Positions 8,269-16,492 of a stretch of DNA of 48,590 bases are shown here, in pieces. Each line of letters begins with the position of its first letter. Position 1 is the stretch's first letter. The notes under the pieces are model-generated. The model was not told the DNA's origin, did not search any database, and was given only the letters and a program-made list of their open reading frames with translations. This DNA comes from Treponema sp. (GTDB lineage: Bacteria > Spirochaetota > Spirochaetia > Treponematales > Treponemataceae), in contig JAGCNW010000035.1 of assembly GCA_017645785.1 (NCBI GenBank), positions 1 to 48,590 of the forward strand, given 5' to 3'. Position numbers and translations under genes: made by a program.

Positions 8269-10037
8269 AAGACTTTTGCCATGACGAAAAACCCGCCATC
8301 TTCCAAACGGCTGCGGTATCGGACTGCGTTCCAACGCAAGGAGCCTATCCAGCCGGAAGCGTTTACACGCTCACATTGACGACCGACAAAAGGGCGGTTC
8401 CGGCCGCGGGCCAGTTTTTTATGCTCAGGGCCAAGAAGTCCCAGCTTTTGCTCGCGCGTCCGATAAGCGTTTTTAACGTTGAAATAATTCCGACAAAAGG
8501 CCAGGTTAAAATTGAATTTTTGATTTTGCTAAAGGGCCAGGGCACAAAAGAACTTTGCTCGCTCAAGCCGGGCGACCAAGTTGAGTTGCTTGGCCCGTGC
8601 GGCAATTCATTTCCGCGGCCGGAGTCCGGCGCAAACATTTGTTTGGTTGGAGGCGGAGTCGGAATCGCTCCCGTGGCAGGCTTCGCTTCTAGCTTGCCCG
8701 ACAACTCCTACGATTTTTTCGCAAGCTTTAAAAGCGCTTCATACGGCTTGCAAAACATTCGGGCCAGAGAGCTTGTGATAACGACAGACGACGGAAGCCA
8801 AGGCATTCACGGAATGATAAGCGCCGCTTTGACCGTCTCCTACTTAAAAGAAAAAAAATACACCGCGGTTTACGCTTGCGGCCCCACTCCGATGCTTAGA
8901 TACATCCAAGGCATTTGCCGTGAAGCCAACGTTCAATGCTACCTTTCGCTCGAACAAAAAATGGCCTGCGGAATGGGCGTGTGCTTGGGCTGCACAATCC
9001 AGACTCTTGACGGCTACAAAAGATGCTGCAAGGACGGTCCTGTTTTTGCCGGACAAAAAATAATTTTTGAAGAGCCCGCCCGCCTTGAATGGCGCGAAAA
9101 ACTAAAGGAAGTTGACCTTAGCGTGAATGTCGGCGGCTTGCGTTTGTCAAATCCCGTCATCGCAAGCTCAGGCACATTTGGATTTGGAACGGAATACGAA
9201 TCCGTCTTTAACATTGACATGATCGGAGGAATTTCTTCAAAAGGCCTTACGATTGAGCCGCGCCAAGGAAACACAGGAATCCGTGTTTGGGAAACTCCGA
9301 GCGGCTTGATGAATTCAATCGGCTTGCAAAATCCTGGCATTCCTCATTTTATAAAAGAAGAGCTTCCGCAAATGAAAAAGCTCGGAACTGCGGTGATAGC
9401 CAACCTTTCCGGCTCCACCGCAGAAAGCTATTGCGAAGGCGCCCGCCTTTTGGAAAACAGCGACGTGGACGCGATTGAACTTAACATCTCCTGCCCCAAC
9501 GTCGCGACAGGCGGAGCCGCTTTTGGAATGGCTTGCCAAAGCGCCGGAGACATAACAAAAAAAATCAGGGCCATAGTCACAAAGCCCTTGATCGTAAAGC
9601 TCACGCCCCAAGCGTCTGACATAGTAGGCGTAGCCATGGCTTGCAAAAAGGCCGGAGCGGACGCAATAAGCTTGTGCAATTCTTTCCAGGGAGTCGCGAT
9701 CGACATCGAACGCGGAGTTCCGGTCTTTGACAAAATCAAGGCCGGCTTTGGAGGCCCCGCCGTCCGGCCCATCGCCTTGCGCTTGGTTTGGGAAGTGGTC
9801 GAGGCCATGAACAAATTGCCGGAAGAAGAACGCATTCCTGTAATCGGAATCGGCGGAATAGCGACATGGCGCGATGCGGTGGAATTTATCATGGCGGGAG
9901 CGGCGGCCGTTCAAGTAGGAACAGCGACGTTCGCAAATCCCTTTGCGATGAAAGAAATAGTCGAAGGCCTTGAAGCCTTTATGAAAAGAAAGGGCTATAA
10001 AACAATCGCGGACTTTTGCGGAATGGCGCAAAGGTAA
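8265..10037 (+). CDS. pyrK-pyrD: Dihydroorotate dehydrogenase, fused electron-transfer (PyrK) and catalytic (PyrD, class 1B) subunits
   Basis: A single 590-residue chain. Residues 1-265 are PyrK-like: a flavin-binding barrel with a LLARPISVFNV flavin motif, an NAD-type nucleotide fold (GGGVGIAPV), and the [2Fe-2S] ligand pattern C235-x4-C240-x2-C243-x11-C255. Residues from about 285 are PyrD: the FMN barrel start SNPVIASSGTFGFGTEY and the catalytic-base Cys410 in NISCPNV, typical of class 1B enzymes. In most bacteria these are two proteins forming a PyrK2PyrD2 complex that oxidises dihydroorotate with NAD+; here they are covalently joined through a linker of about 20 residues. The start is GTG, overlapping the pyrF stop (GTGA), with GGAGG 6 nt upstream. 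No internal stop or frame break is visible. Confidence 0.92.
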   Translation: MKDFCHDEKPAIFQTAAVSDCVPTQGAYPAGSVYTLTLTTDKRAVPAAGQFFMLRAKKSQLLLARPISVFNVEIIPTKGQVKIEFLILLKGQGTKELCSLKPGDQVELLGPCGNSFPRPESGANICLVGGGVGIAPVAGFASSLPDNSYDFFASFKSASYGLQNIRARELVITTDDGSQGIHGMISAALTVSYLKEKKYTAVYACGPTPMLRYIQGICREANVQCYLSLEQKMACGMGVCLGCTIQTLDGYKRCCKDGPVFAGQKIIFEEPARLEWREKLKEVDLSVNVGGLRLSNPVIASSGTFGFGTEYESVFNIDMIGGISSKGLTIEPRQGNTGIRVWETPSGLMNSIGLQNPGIPHFIKEELPQMKKLGTAVIANLSGSTAESYCEGARLLENSDVDAIELNISCPNVATGGAAFGMACQSAGDITKKIRAIVTKPLIVKLTPQASDIVGVAMACKKAGADAISLCNSFQGVAIDIERGVPVFDKIKAGFGGPAVRPIALRLVWEVVEAMNKLPEEERIPVIGIGGIATWRDAVEFIMAGAAAVQVGTATFANPFAMKEIVEGLEAFMKRKGYKTIADFCGMAQR

Positions 10038-10046
10038 AGACAAAAG

Positions 10047-10170
10047 ATTCCCGCGTATGTCGCTTCGCTCCATTTTGATATAGGATGCGATTCAACTGCG
10101 CTCTTGACAGAGCGCGGACAATCAAGCGCGGGAATGACACACCGTGTCATGTTCGGGCTTGCCCCGAACA
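10047..10170. repeat. Composite palindromic repeat, copy 2
   Basis: It lies between convergent pyrK-pyrD and the oxidoreductase gene. The outer arms ATTCCCGCG (10047-10055) and CGCGGGAAT (10127-10135) pair perfectly and enclose a hairpin GCGCTCT/AGAGCGC with a TGAC loop (10098-10115). Directly after come TGACAC/GTGTCA (10135-10149) and TGTTCGGG/CCCGAACA (10150-10170), the latter shared with the other two copies. There is no protein or RNA gene in this 141-bp gap; the hairpins may also stop transcription from both sides. Confidence 0.75.
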
Positions 10171-10178
10171 TCTTTTTC

Positions 10179-11228
10179 TCAACCAATAAGAGCGGCCTTT
10201 ATTTCTTCCAAGACCGCCAGCGCGTTCATTCCTGTTTGAAGGGTGGACACAAGCGGACGGCGGCCGTCCAAAAAGTCCACGGCGTTTTGAACCATGTTGG
10301 CAAAGTAGCCGGTCTTTTTGGGCAAAGAAATCGTCTTGTCGCGGCTCAGCGAATAAAAGCCTGTGTAAAGGCTTGACTCAAAGCGCTTGTAAAATTTCGC
10401 GTAGCCGTTTCCAATGCAAACGCGGCCTTCCGTTCCCAAAATGTCCAACTCGAATCCAAAAAAACGGCTCCGGCCCGACATGAACAAAGAAACTTCTGGA
10501 CAGGCCTTTGTCGAATAATGGGCGCAAAGCTCTCGGACAACGCTCTTGTTCTTGGGGTCCCGAAAAACGCCTGTGACCACAGGATTCTTCAACAAAAGGC
10601 GGTCGCCCTTATTTTGTCCGTCGCCAAGGCTTTCCAACAAAAACAAAACAATGTCGGCCAAGTGAGTTCCATCGTGAAGCAAGCTGTAGGCGCCGCTTTC
10701 TTCGGCCGCGGGATCGTACAATTTCATTCCCGAAAAAAGCTTGGCGCTTATCGATTGCAAAGCTCCGATTTTTTTTAGGTAAGCGGCCGCAGTATTATAG
10801 TCGTACGCAAAGCGGCGCTCGTGGTTTACCAAAATCGGAACGCCGTATTTTTTTGCCGCGGCCTTTATCTTTGCCGCCTCCTTAAGGTTTAAGGCGACGG
10901 GCTTTTCCAAAATGACAAGCTTGGGAGACCGGCTCAAAACGTCCAAGGCCACGTCCAAATGCGCGTCCTCGTTGACGGCCACAACAACGATGTCGGGAGA
11001 GCAAGTTTGATAAAGCTCGTCAACCGAAGCGCAAGCGCGAACAAGGGGATTTTTGTTATGGAACAAGGCCAGCGTCTTTGGATTTGAGTCAACGCCGGCA
11101 ATCAACTTTATCCTGCGATTTTTTTTGAGGGCCATTACATGGCTCGCCGGCTGCTCGCGCTTTTTGTCAAAGCCCAAAGTCCAGCCGATGCGGCCTGTTC
11201 CTACGACAGCTGCGGTGTACTTTTTCAA
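10179..11228 (-). CDS. Gfo/Idh/MocA-family NAD(P)-dependent oxidoreductase
   Basis: A 349-residue protein with an N-terminal Rossmann fold (GTGRIG, residues 10-15), the family's EKP signature (108-110) and a DGTHLAD motif (186-192) holding the catalytic His and Asp. Members oxidise or reduce sugars, inositol, sugar acids or biliverdin-like substrates; the substrate cannot be read here. The start is TTG at 11228, overlapping the stop codon of the EAL gene upstream (TTGA), with a purine-rich GGAGAG site just before it. The overlap indicates co-transcription and coupled translation with a signalling protein, an uncommon pairing. Confidence 0.83.
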   Translation of the reverse strand: MKKYTAAVVGTGRIGWTLGFDKKREQPASHVMALKKNRRIKLIAGVDSNPKTLALFHNKNPLVRACASVDELYQTCSPDIVVVAVNEDAHLDVALDVLSRSPKLVILEKPVALNLKEAAKIKAAAKKYGVPILVNHERRFAYDYNTAAAYLKKIGALQSISAKLFSGMKLYDPAAEESGAYSLLHDGTHLADIVLFLLESLGDGQNKGDRLLLKNPVVTGVFRDPKNKSVVRELCAHYSTKACPEVSLFMSGRSRFFGFELDILGTEGRVCIGNGYAKFYKRFESSLYTGFYSLSRDKTISLPKKTGYFANMVQNAVDFLDGRRPLVSTLQTGMNALAVLEEIKAALIG

Positions 11229-13546
11229 ACGTTTCTCTCCAAATAAAGAATGAAGTCTTCTTCTCTAAGCGGGCGCGAATAGTAGTAGCCCTGAACATAT
11301 TTGACGTCAACCGAGCGCAAGAAAGCGATTTGCTGCTCCGTCTCGACGCCTTCGCAAATGGTTTCCTTTCCAAGAGACTTTGCCATCTCTACAATCTTGG
11401 CGACAATCTTGTATTCGTCGTCGCTGGCCTTTTTGCCGTCGCCGTCGCTCTTCATAAACTTTTGGTCCAGCTTTAAAACGTCCGCCGGAATTTTCGAAAT
11501 GATGTTGAGCGAAGACTCGCCGTTTCCAAAGTCGTCGATGGCCACACGGAAATTCTTTTCGTGCAACTGCTTTGTAACTTCAAGCAAACGGTCGTCGCCG
11601 GTTCCAACGGAACGCTCGACGATTTCGACTTCTATCAATTGCGGAGGAATGTTGTAATTGTCAAAAAGCTCGCAGAACTTTTGAACAAACCGGTCGTCTC
11701 CCAAATGGAAGCGGGACATGTTTACAGAAATTGGAACGTTGGGCTTTCCTGCTTTTTGGCGGCCGCTAAGGAATTCAAAGACCTGCTGGTAGACATAAAA
11801 GTCCAAGCGGTTGATGTATCCGTTCCTCTCAAAAAGAGTGATGAACTCGTCTGGCATGCAAAGGCCAAGCTCCGGCGACTCCCAGCGAACAAGGGCTTCG
11901 GCGCCGATGACTTTGCCGTTGGACAAGTCAACCTTGGGCTGGTAGACGACATAAAATTCTTTGTGCGAAAAAGCGATCGGAATGTATCGCTCGATTTTTT
12001 TATCTTTAATGATTCTTGCTTCCATGCTGGCGTCGTACACAGAATAATATTGGAGCAAGTTGTCTTGAATTATGTGCTTGGCGTAGCTTGTCTTTCCAAT
12101 CAAGTTTTGAACGCTGTCCTTTTCAAAATCTTTTCCGGCAAAAACGATTCCAGTCTTTGTGGGAATGCGCTCGCCGGAGCGGCCCGGAAAATAATTTCCG
12201 TTGTACAAGAATGAGTTGAATTCCCTTAAGGCTTCTTCCTTGCTTTGCTTGGGCTTAAGCGGATACATCATGTACAAATGGTCAATCGCGCCGCGCGCCG
12301 CGATTCCGTTTTGTTGCATCGCGATTTGCCCCAAGCGTTTGGCCAGCATTATAATTTGCTCGTTGGCAGCCGCGACGCCTTCTGTCTGCTGAACGATTCT
12401 AAAGCCGCGTATGTCGATTCCAAAGAGCATGTAATTGTTTTCAGGATTCTTGTCAAACAAGCGCTCGCACTCTTCCTCAAAGCGCGACTCAGTCCACAAG
12501 CCGGTAAGCTCGTCAAAATCATCGTCTTGCTGCAAAGTCAAGCGGTGCGAAGACTTTCCGCGCGAACCGGAAAGAGTCACATAAGCAAAGGTAAAAATCA
12601 TAAGGACGGCAAAGAGCACAAAGAACGCGATAAGGTTTCCGCTGGAATTTAAATAGCTGATGTACGCCGGCTGTTCCGTCTCTACAAGGCCGATTGTCCA
12701 CTTGGAATTTTTTACTTTTGCGAATGAAATGTATTCCGTTCCCAATATATAGGATTCCAAGATTAGCGAACCCGACTCGTCATGCCTAACCGCGTTGCGA
12801 AAATCGTACAAGGCGGACTTTTCTTTTTTTGACAGCAAATCCTCTTCGCCGGCCTTTGTTTTTATCACGCTCTCAAAATGCGGCTCAATCAAAAACTCGC
12901 CCAAGTCGTTCATTACAAAGTCGGATGAATTTCTTGCAAAGGGCAATGCCGAGACCGGATCTTTTATAGCCTTTAAGTCAACGACATAAAAAAGAACTCC
13001 CTTCATATTTTCATTTTTGTCGTAAATTGTTTTGGCAACAGTAAAGGCGGCCTTGTTCATATAATGGTTTTGAGTGTCGCGCGAGATTCCGGCTGTTAGT
13101 TTGCCGGAATAAAAAAAATCAAAAAATTCCTCGTTCTTAAAATTAAGCCTGCGGTTGTCCTTTGTGTAAAAATCGCCGTTCATATCGGCAAAGTAAAGGC
13201 CAAAAACATAAGGCGGCTGTTCAACAGCCTCAACGCCTTCAAGGGCGCCGTTAATCGCTCGAGTGTTAGGCAGGTTAAAAATCGGCATTTTGGAAATGCG
13301 GTCCAAATCCTCCTGATAGCCTTTGAGCCTATTCTCCAAATATTCCGCTCCAGACCTAACCGCGTATTCAGTGGACGACCTGTAAAAGTTTCTGATGTTC
13401 CTTGACGTGGCCCGCAAAATCAAAAAGCAAAAGACCGCAACCAAAAGAAGCGTTATAATAGAAAAAACTATTATTGAACGTCTTCGCATCGAAAGGCGGC
13501 TGAGAGAAACTCCATTTTTTTTAGAATAACTTTTAAAAAGGGACAT
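11225..13546 (-). CDS. Membrane c-di-GMP protein: sensor domain, degenerate GGDEF, EAL phosphodiesterase
   Basis: A 773-residue protein. Membrane segments at about 24-45 and 304-325 frame a periplasmic sensor region that resembles a Cache-type domain. A GGDEF-type domain begins at DELTGLW (345-351), but the signature loop reads GAIDH (419-423), so it should not make c-di-GMP. An EAL domain follows with E550-A-L and further conserved pieces: SVNMS, EVEIVE, the DDFG metal loop, LKLDQKF and CEGVE. These residues are the ones needed for hydrolysis of c-di-GMP to pGpG. I infer an active phosphodiesterase controlled by an external signal. It overlaps the oxidoreductase gene by 4 nt at its 3' end and diverges from addB. 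Confidence 0.87.
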   Translation of the reverse strand: MSLFKSYSKKNGVSLSRLSMRRRSIIVFSIITLLLVAVFCFLILRATSRNIRNFYRSSTEYAVRSGAEYLENRLKGYQEDLDRISKMPIFNLPNTRAINGALEGVEAVEQPPYVFGLYFADMNGDFYTKDNRRLNFKNEEFFDFFYSGKLTAGISRDTQNHYMNKAAFTVAKTIYDKNENMKGVLFYVVDLKAIKDPVSALPFARNSSDFVMNDLGEFLIEPHFESVIKTKAGEEDLLSKKEKSALYDFRNAVRHDESGSLILESYILGTEYISFAKVKNSKWTIGLVETEQPAYISYLNSSGNLIAFFVLFAVLMIFTFAYVTLSGSRGKSSHRLTLQQDDDFDELTGLWTESRFEEECERLFDKNPENNYMLFGIDIRGFRIVQQTEGVAAANEQIIMLAKRLGQIAMQQNGIAARGAIDHLYMMYPLKPKQSKEEALREFNSFLYNGNYFPGRSGERIPTKTGIVFAGKDFEKDSVQNLIGKTSYAKHIIQDNLLQYYSVYDASMEARIIKDKKIERYIPIAFSHKEFYVVYQPKVDLSNGKVIGAEALVRWESPELGLCMPDEFITLFERNGYINRLDFYVYQQVFEFLSGRQKAGKPNVPISVNMSRFHLGDDRFVQKFCELFDNYNIPPQLIEVEIVERSVGTGDDRLLEVTKQLHEKNFRVAIDDFGNGESSLNIISKIPADVLKLDQKFMKSDGDGKKASDDEYKIVAKIVEMAKSLGKETICEGVETEQQIAFLRSVDVKYVQGYYYSRPLREEDFILYLERNV

Positions 13547-13561
13547 TGTTCTTCGCCGAAT

Positions 13562-13590
13562 ATAATAACACGCTTTTATGAAATCCGCAA
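13562..13590 (-). promoter_or_regulatory. Promoter of the EAL gene
   Basis: Minus-strand TTGCGG (13585-13590), 17 bp, TATTAT (13562-13567). The predicted start near 13555 gives a leader of only about 9 nt before the ATG at 13546. Confidence 0.55.
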
Positions 13591-13603
13591 GTTTAAATTT
13601 CTA

Positions 13604-13632
13604 TAGCAATAGGAGGGAAATCATGCTACAAT
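13604..13632 (+). promoter_or_regulatory. Promoter of addBA
   Basis: TAGCAA (13604-13609), 17 bp, TACAAT (13627-13632). The same -35 word with the same spacing precedes the HD-GYP gene and the right-edge gene. The tempting AGGAGG at 13611-13616 lies inside the spacer and so would not be in the transcript. Confidence 0.55.
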
Positions 13633-13635
13633 ATA

Positions 13636-16479
13636 ATGGTGAACGTGATAGAAAAAGCGATAAAAGAAAACATCCTTGACAAAAATTCAGTATTCATCTT
13701 TAACACGGACATAGCGGCAAATTCTTGGACAGACTTCATCGTCCGCAAAGACGGAAACGACGGCTGGCCCCGCTCCATCGCCTTGGAACGGTTTTTGGCA
13801 TGGGACGCGTTTAAGGGACAAGCCCTAAAATCAAAGGACGAAGGAAGGGCCGCGATTCCTTCGCTGCTAAGAAAACTTTTTGCGCGCGGCCTTTTGGAAA
13901 GAATCAAGGGCGGAGAAGAATTTTTTGAGCGCCTCATAAATTCCGACTACAAGGAAAACGCCCTTTCGTTCACGGATTGGATTTCGGGCCTCTTGCCGTC
14001 GCTGGGCCGATGGCGCGCTTTGGCCGACAAGTTCATAAAGGACGGCCGCTTTATTGGGGAACGGGACAATCCAGAAAACCGCGACCTTTTGCGCCTTTAC
14101 GAGGAATACTCAAAGTTCTTGGACGAGCGCGGCTTGTTCGAACCGTCATGGCAAAAATCCCGCTTTGACCCAAGCGGCGAAAAAAAATACGTCATCTTTT
14201 TTCCTGAACTGTTGGACGACTTTGACGAGTACAAGGAAGTTTTGGAAGAGGCGCAAAAGAACGGCCTCGCGCTCCTTGTTCACATTCCGCAAGAAAAGGA
14301 AGAAATCCGCGCCGACTATTGGTCGTCAATGCGCCTGGAATTGCGGATAGCCGCGCTCAAAATTTTAGAAGCGCAAAAAGAGGGAACGGATTGGAACGAC
14401 ATGGCTCTCTGCGTTCCCGACATAGAAAATTTGCGGCCTTATGTCGAGCGGGAACTTTCGCTTTACAAAATTCCATTTTGGACCAGAAGCGGAATAAAGC
14501 TTGGAAAAAGCGGAGCGGGAAGAATTTTCAGAAAAATCCAAGACTGCGCTCAAAAATCCTTTTCTTACCAAAGCGTCCGCTCCCTTGTCCTTGACGCCAA
14601 CATTCCTTGGAAAGATCCGCAAGAGATGGAAATCCTGGTCCGCCTAGGAAAGGAAGCCAAATGCCTTGTCCAATACACAGACAATGACGGAAAGCTGGTT
14701 GACCCTTGGCTTTTGGACTTGACCGAAGGCGCCAAAAAAAACTCCGGCGAAAACGAATTCTTGAACGCAAAAGCTTTTTACAAGGGCCTAAAGGACGCGG
14801 CAAGGCGAATGACGGAGGCAAAAAGTTTTTCGGCAATAAAAGAAGGCTGGAAAAAATTTGAGGAAGCCTTCATTCTTCCCAAAGATCAAATCGGTGAAGA
14901 AGCCAACAACATTTTGAGCCGCTGCGTGACGCTCTTGGACGAACTGGCCGACTTGGAAAAAGACTATCCAGAAATCGCAAAGAGCCGCATTGAGTCCTAC
15001 TCCTTCTTTTTGAACGAAATCGAAAACACCCAATATCAAACAAAGCAAAAAAAAGGCGGCGTGTCTGTTTTTGACTACAAGGTCAGCGCGCAAGCGGCGA
15101 TCAAAAAGCAATTTGTGATGAACGCGAGCCAAAACAAAATAACGGTTCAAAAAATCGCCTTGAACTTTTTGCCGCCCAAAGAGCGCGCGCTTTTAATCGA
15201 CGACAAAGACTCGGACCATTCAGAGGCTTACGTCCGCTCCTACGCCCTTTGTTCCGTCTGCTCCTTTAGCGCCGCGCAAAAAGCCTTGGACGGCTTTGCA
15301 ATCCCGCACTCCGCGCTAACCGCCAACGGAAAGCCTTTGGAAAGCGACGAAAAAATTGACGCGAAAGACTTTATAAAAAACGAATCAGGCCTTTTGACAA
15401 GCGAGCAAAAAAATTCTTTTGAAAAATATTTTGAGCGCAACAAAGAAAATGAAAGCTTCGACCCGACAAGCGAGGAAGCGAACAAAGAATTCTTGTCCGC
15501 GGCGATTGAAGAAAAATCAAGCGAAGATAAAATCAGCATAACGCCAAGCGACCTAAAGGATTTCTTTCCCTGCCCCCGCAAATGGATTTTCAAACGACTT
15601 TTGCATGTAAACGAATTTTCGCTTGACACCGACCTTTTTGAAATATACGACCAAGGCAGCGTGAATCATAAAATCCTGGAATTGTATTTTGCCGGCCTAA
15701 AAGAAAGCGGACAAACGCTTCCCGTGACGGACGAACTTACAGGAAAGCTCGCGCAAGGCGACGGCTTGGATTACGAAGAAAAAATCCTTCTGCCGCTTTT
15801 GGAAGAATGCGCGGAGCAAGCCTTCAAAGAAGCCAAGTCTTACAAGCAGAGCGCGCTTGTCCAAGAAACGCTAAAAAGCCAAAACGCGATTTTTGCAAAG
15901 ACCATCATAAAGTTTTTGCGCAAATTCTGCGACAAAGAAAAATTTGGCGGCTGGAAAATTCAAGAAGTTGAATGGAGCGGCCAAACGGAAATCGAGCCGT
16001 CCGCGCTTTTGCAAGGAAGAATGGACTTGGCGTTGCGTTCTCCCCAAAACGAAACCGCCATCATAGACTACAAGAACACAGGCAGCGCGGTTCCGACGGG
16101 CGACAAAACGCTAAAAAAGGCGGAGCCGAATCCTGACGGAAGCCCCAAGGAATTGGACGACTGCCAAATGGCCGCGTATGTCCGCCTGTGGGAAAGCGCA
16201 AACTCCGGCGAAGGCTTCACAATAAGCCGAGCGAGTTTTGTAACGATAAAAGGTTGCGACGAAACAAAGGTCATAGCTCCGCCTCCGCCGGGAAGAAACG
16301 CTCCCCTTGGAAACGCAGTTTCGCGCGACTGCTTTGACGCCGCTCTGCAAAGCTTGGAACGAAGGACAATCTCAATGGCGAACGCCTTGCAAGAAAAAAG
16401 CTTTACGCTAAAAGAAGTGAAGCGCTACAAAGATTGCGTCAAATGCAAGTACAACACAATTTGCAGGACAACATACTAG
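13636..16479 (+). CDS. addB: AddB-type subunit of the AddAB recombination nuclease, with iron-sulfur nuclease domain
   Basis: A 947-residue protein. The N-terminal part is helicase-like without a visible Walker A. The C-terminal part is a RecB-type PD-(D/E)xK nuclease with D797 and D811-x-K813 (IIDYKN). Four cysteines fit the AddB [4Fe-4S] pattern: C646 before the nuclease core, then C934-x2-C937-x5-C943 at the extreme C-terminus. AddAB resects double-strand breaks for RecA and takes the place of RecBCD. addA follows after 13 bp. The start is uncertain: ATG 13636 is used here, but predicted transcription starts near 13639, where an in-frame GTG would give a leaderless mRNA two residues shorter or less. 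Confidence 0.85.
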   Translation: MVNVIEKAIKENILDKNSVFIFNTDIAANSWTDFIVRKDGNDGWPRSIALERFLAWDAFKGQALKSKDEGRAAIPSLLRKLFARGLLERIKGGEEFFERLINSDYKENALSFTDWISGLLPSLGRWRALADKFIKDGRFIGERDNPENRDLLRLYEEYSKFLDERGLFEPSWQKSRFDPSGEKKYVIFFPELLDDFDEYKEVLEEAQKNGLALLVHIPQEKEEIRADYWSSMRLELRIAALKILEAQKEGTDWNDMALCVPDIENLRPYVERELSLYKIPFWTRSGIKLGKSGAGRIFRKIQDCAQKSFSYQSVRSLVLDANIPWKDPQEMEILVRLGKEAKCLVQYTDNDGKLVDPWLLDLTEGAKKNSGENEFLNAKAFYKGLKDAARRMTEAKSFSAIKEGWKKFEEAFILPKDQIGEEANNILSRCVTLLDELADLEKDYPEIAKSRIESYSFFLNEIENTQYQTKQKKGGVSVFDYKVSAQAAIKKQFVMNASQNKITVQKIALNFLPPKERALLIDDKDSDHSEAYVRSYALCSVCSFSAAQKALDGFAIPHSALTANGKPLESDEKIDAKDFIKNESGLLTSEQKNSFEKYFERNKENESFDPTSEEANKEFLSAAIEEKSSEDKISITPSDLKDFFPCPRKWIFKRLLHVNEFSLDTDLFEIYDQGSVNHKILELYFAGLKESGQTLPVTDELTGKLAQGDGLDYEEKILLPLLEECAEQAFKEAKSYKQSALVQETLKSQNAIFAKTIIKFLRKFCDKEKFGGWKIQEVEWSGQTEIEPSALLQGRMDLALRSPQNETAIIDYKNTGSAVPTGDKTLKKAEPNPDGSPKELDDCQMAAYVRLWESANSGEGFTISRASFVTIKGCDETKVIAPPPPGRNAPLGNAVSRDCFDAALQSLERRTISMANALQEKSFTLKEVKRYKDCVKCKYNTICRTTY

Positions 16480-16492
16480 GGAGGCGGAAGAG

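Noticed and set aside
9315..10073. A 252-codon minus-strand open frame over the PyrD region
   Set aside because: Shadow of pyrK-pyrD; no start signals and no recognisable protein.
13623..13679. An 18-residue frame starting 6 nt after AGGAGG, overlapping the addB start as a possible leader peptide
   Set aside because: The AGGAGG falls inside the 17-bp spacer of the promoter TAGCAA/TACAAT, so neither it nor the ATG should be transcribed.
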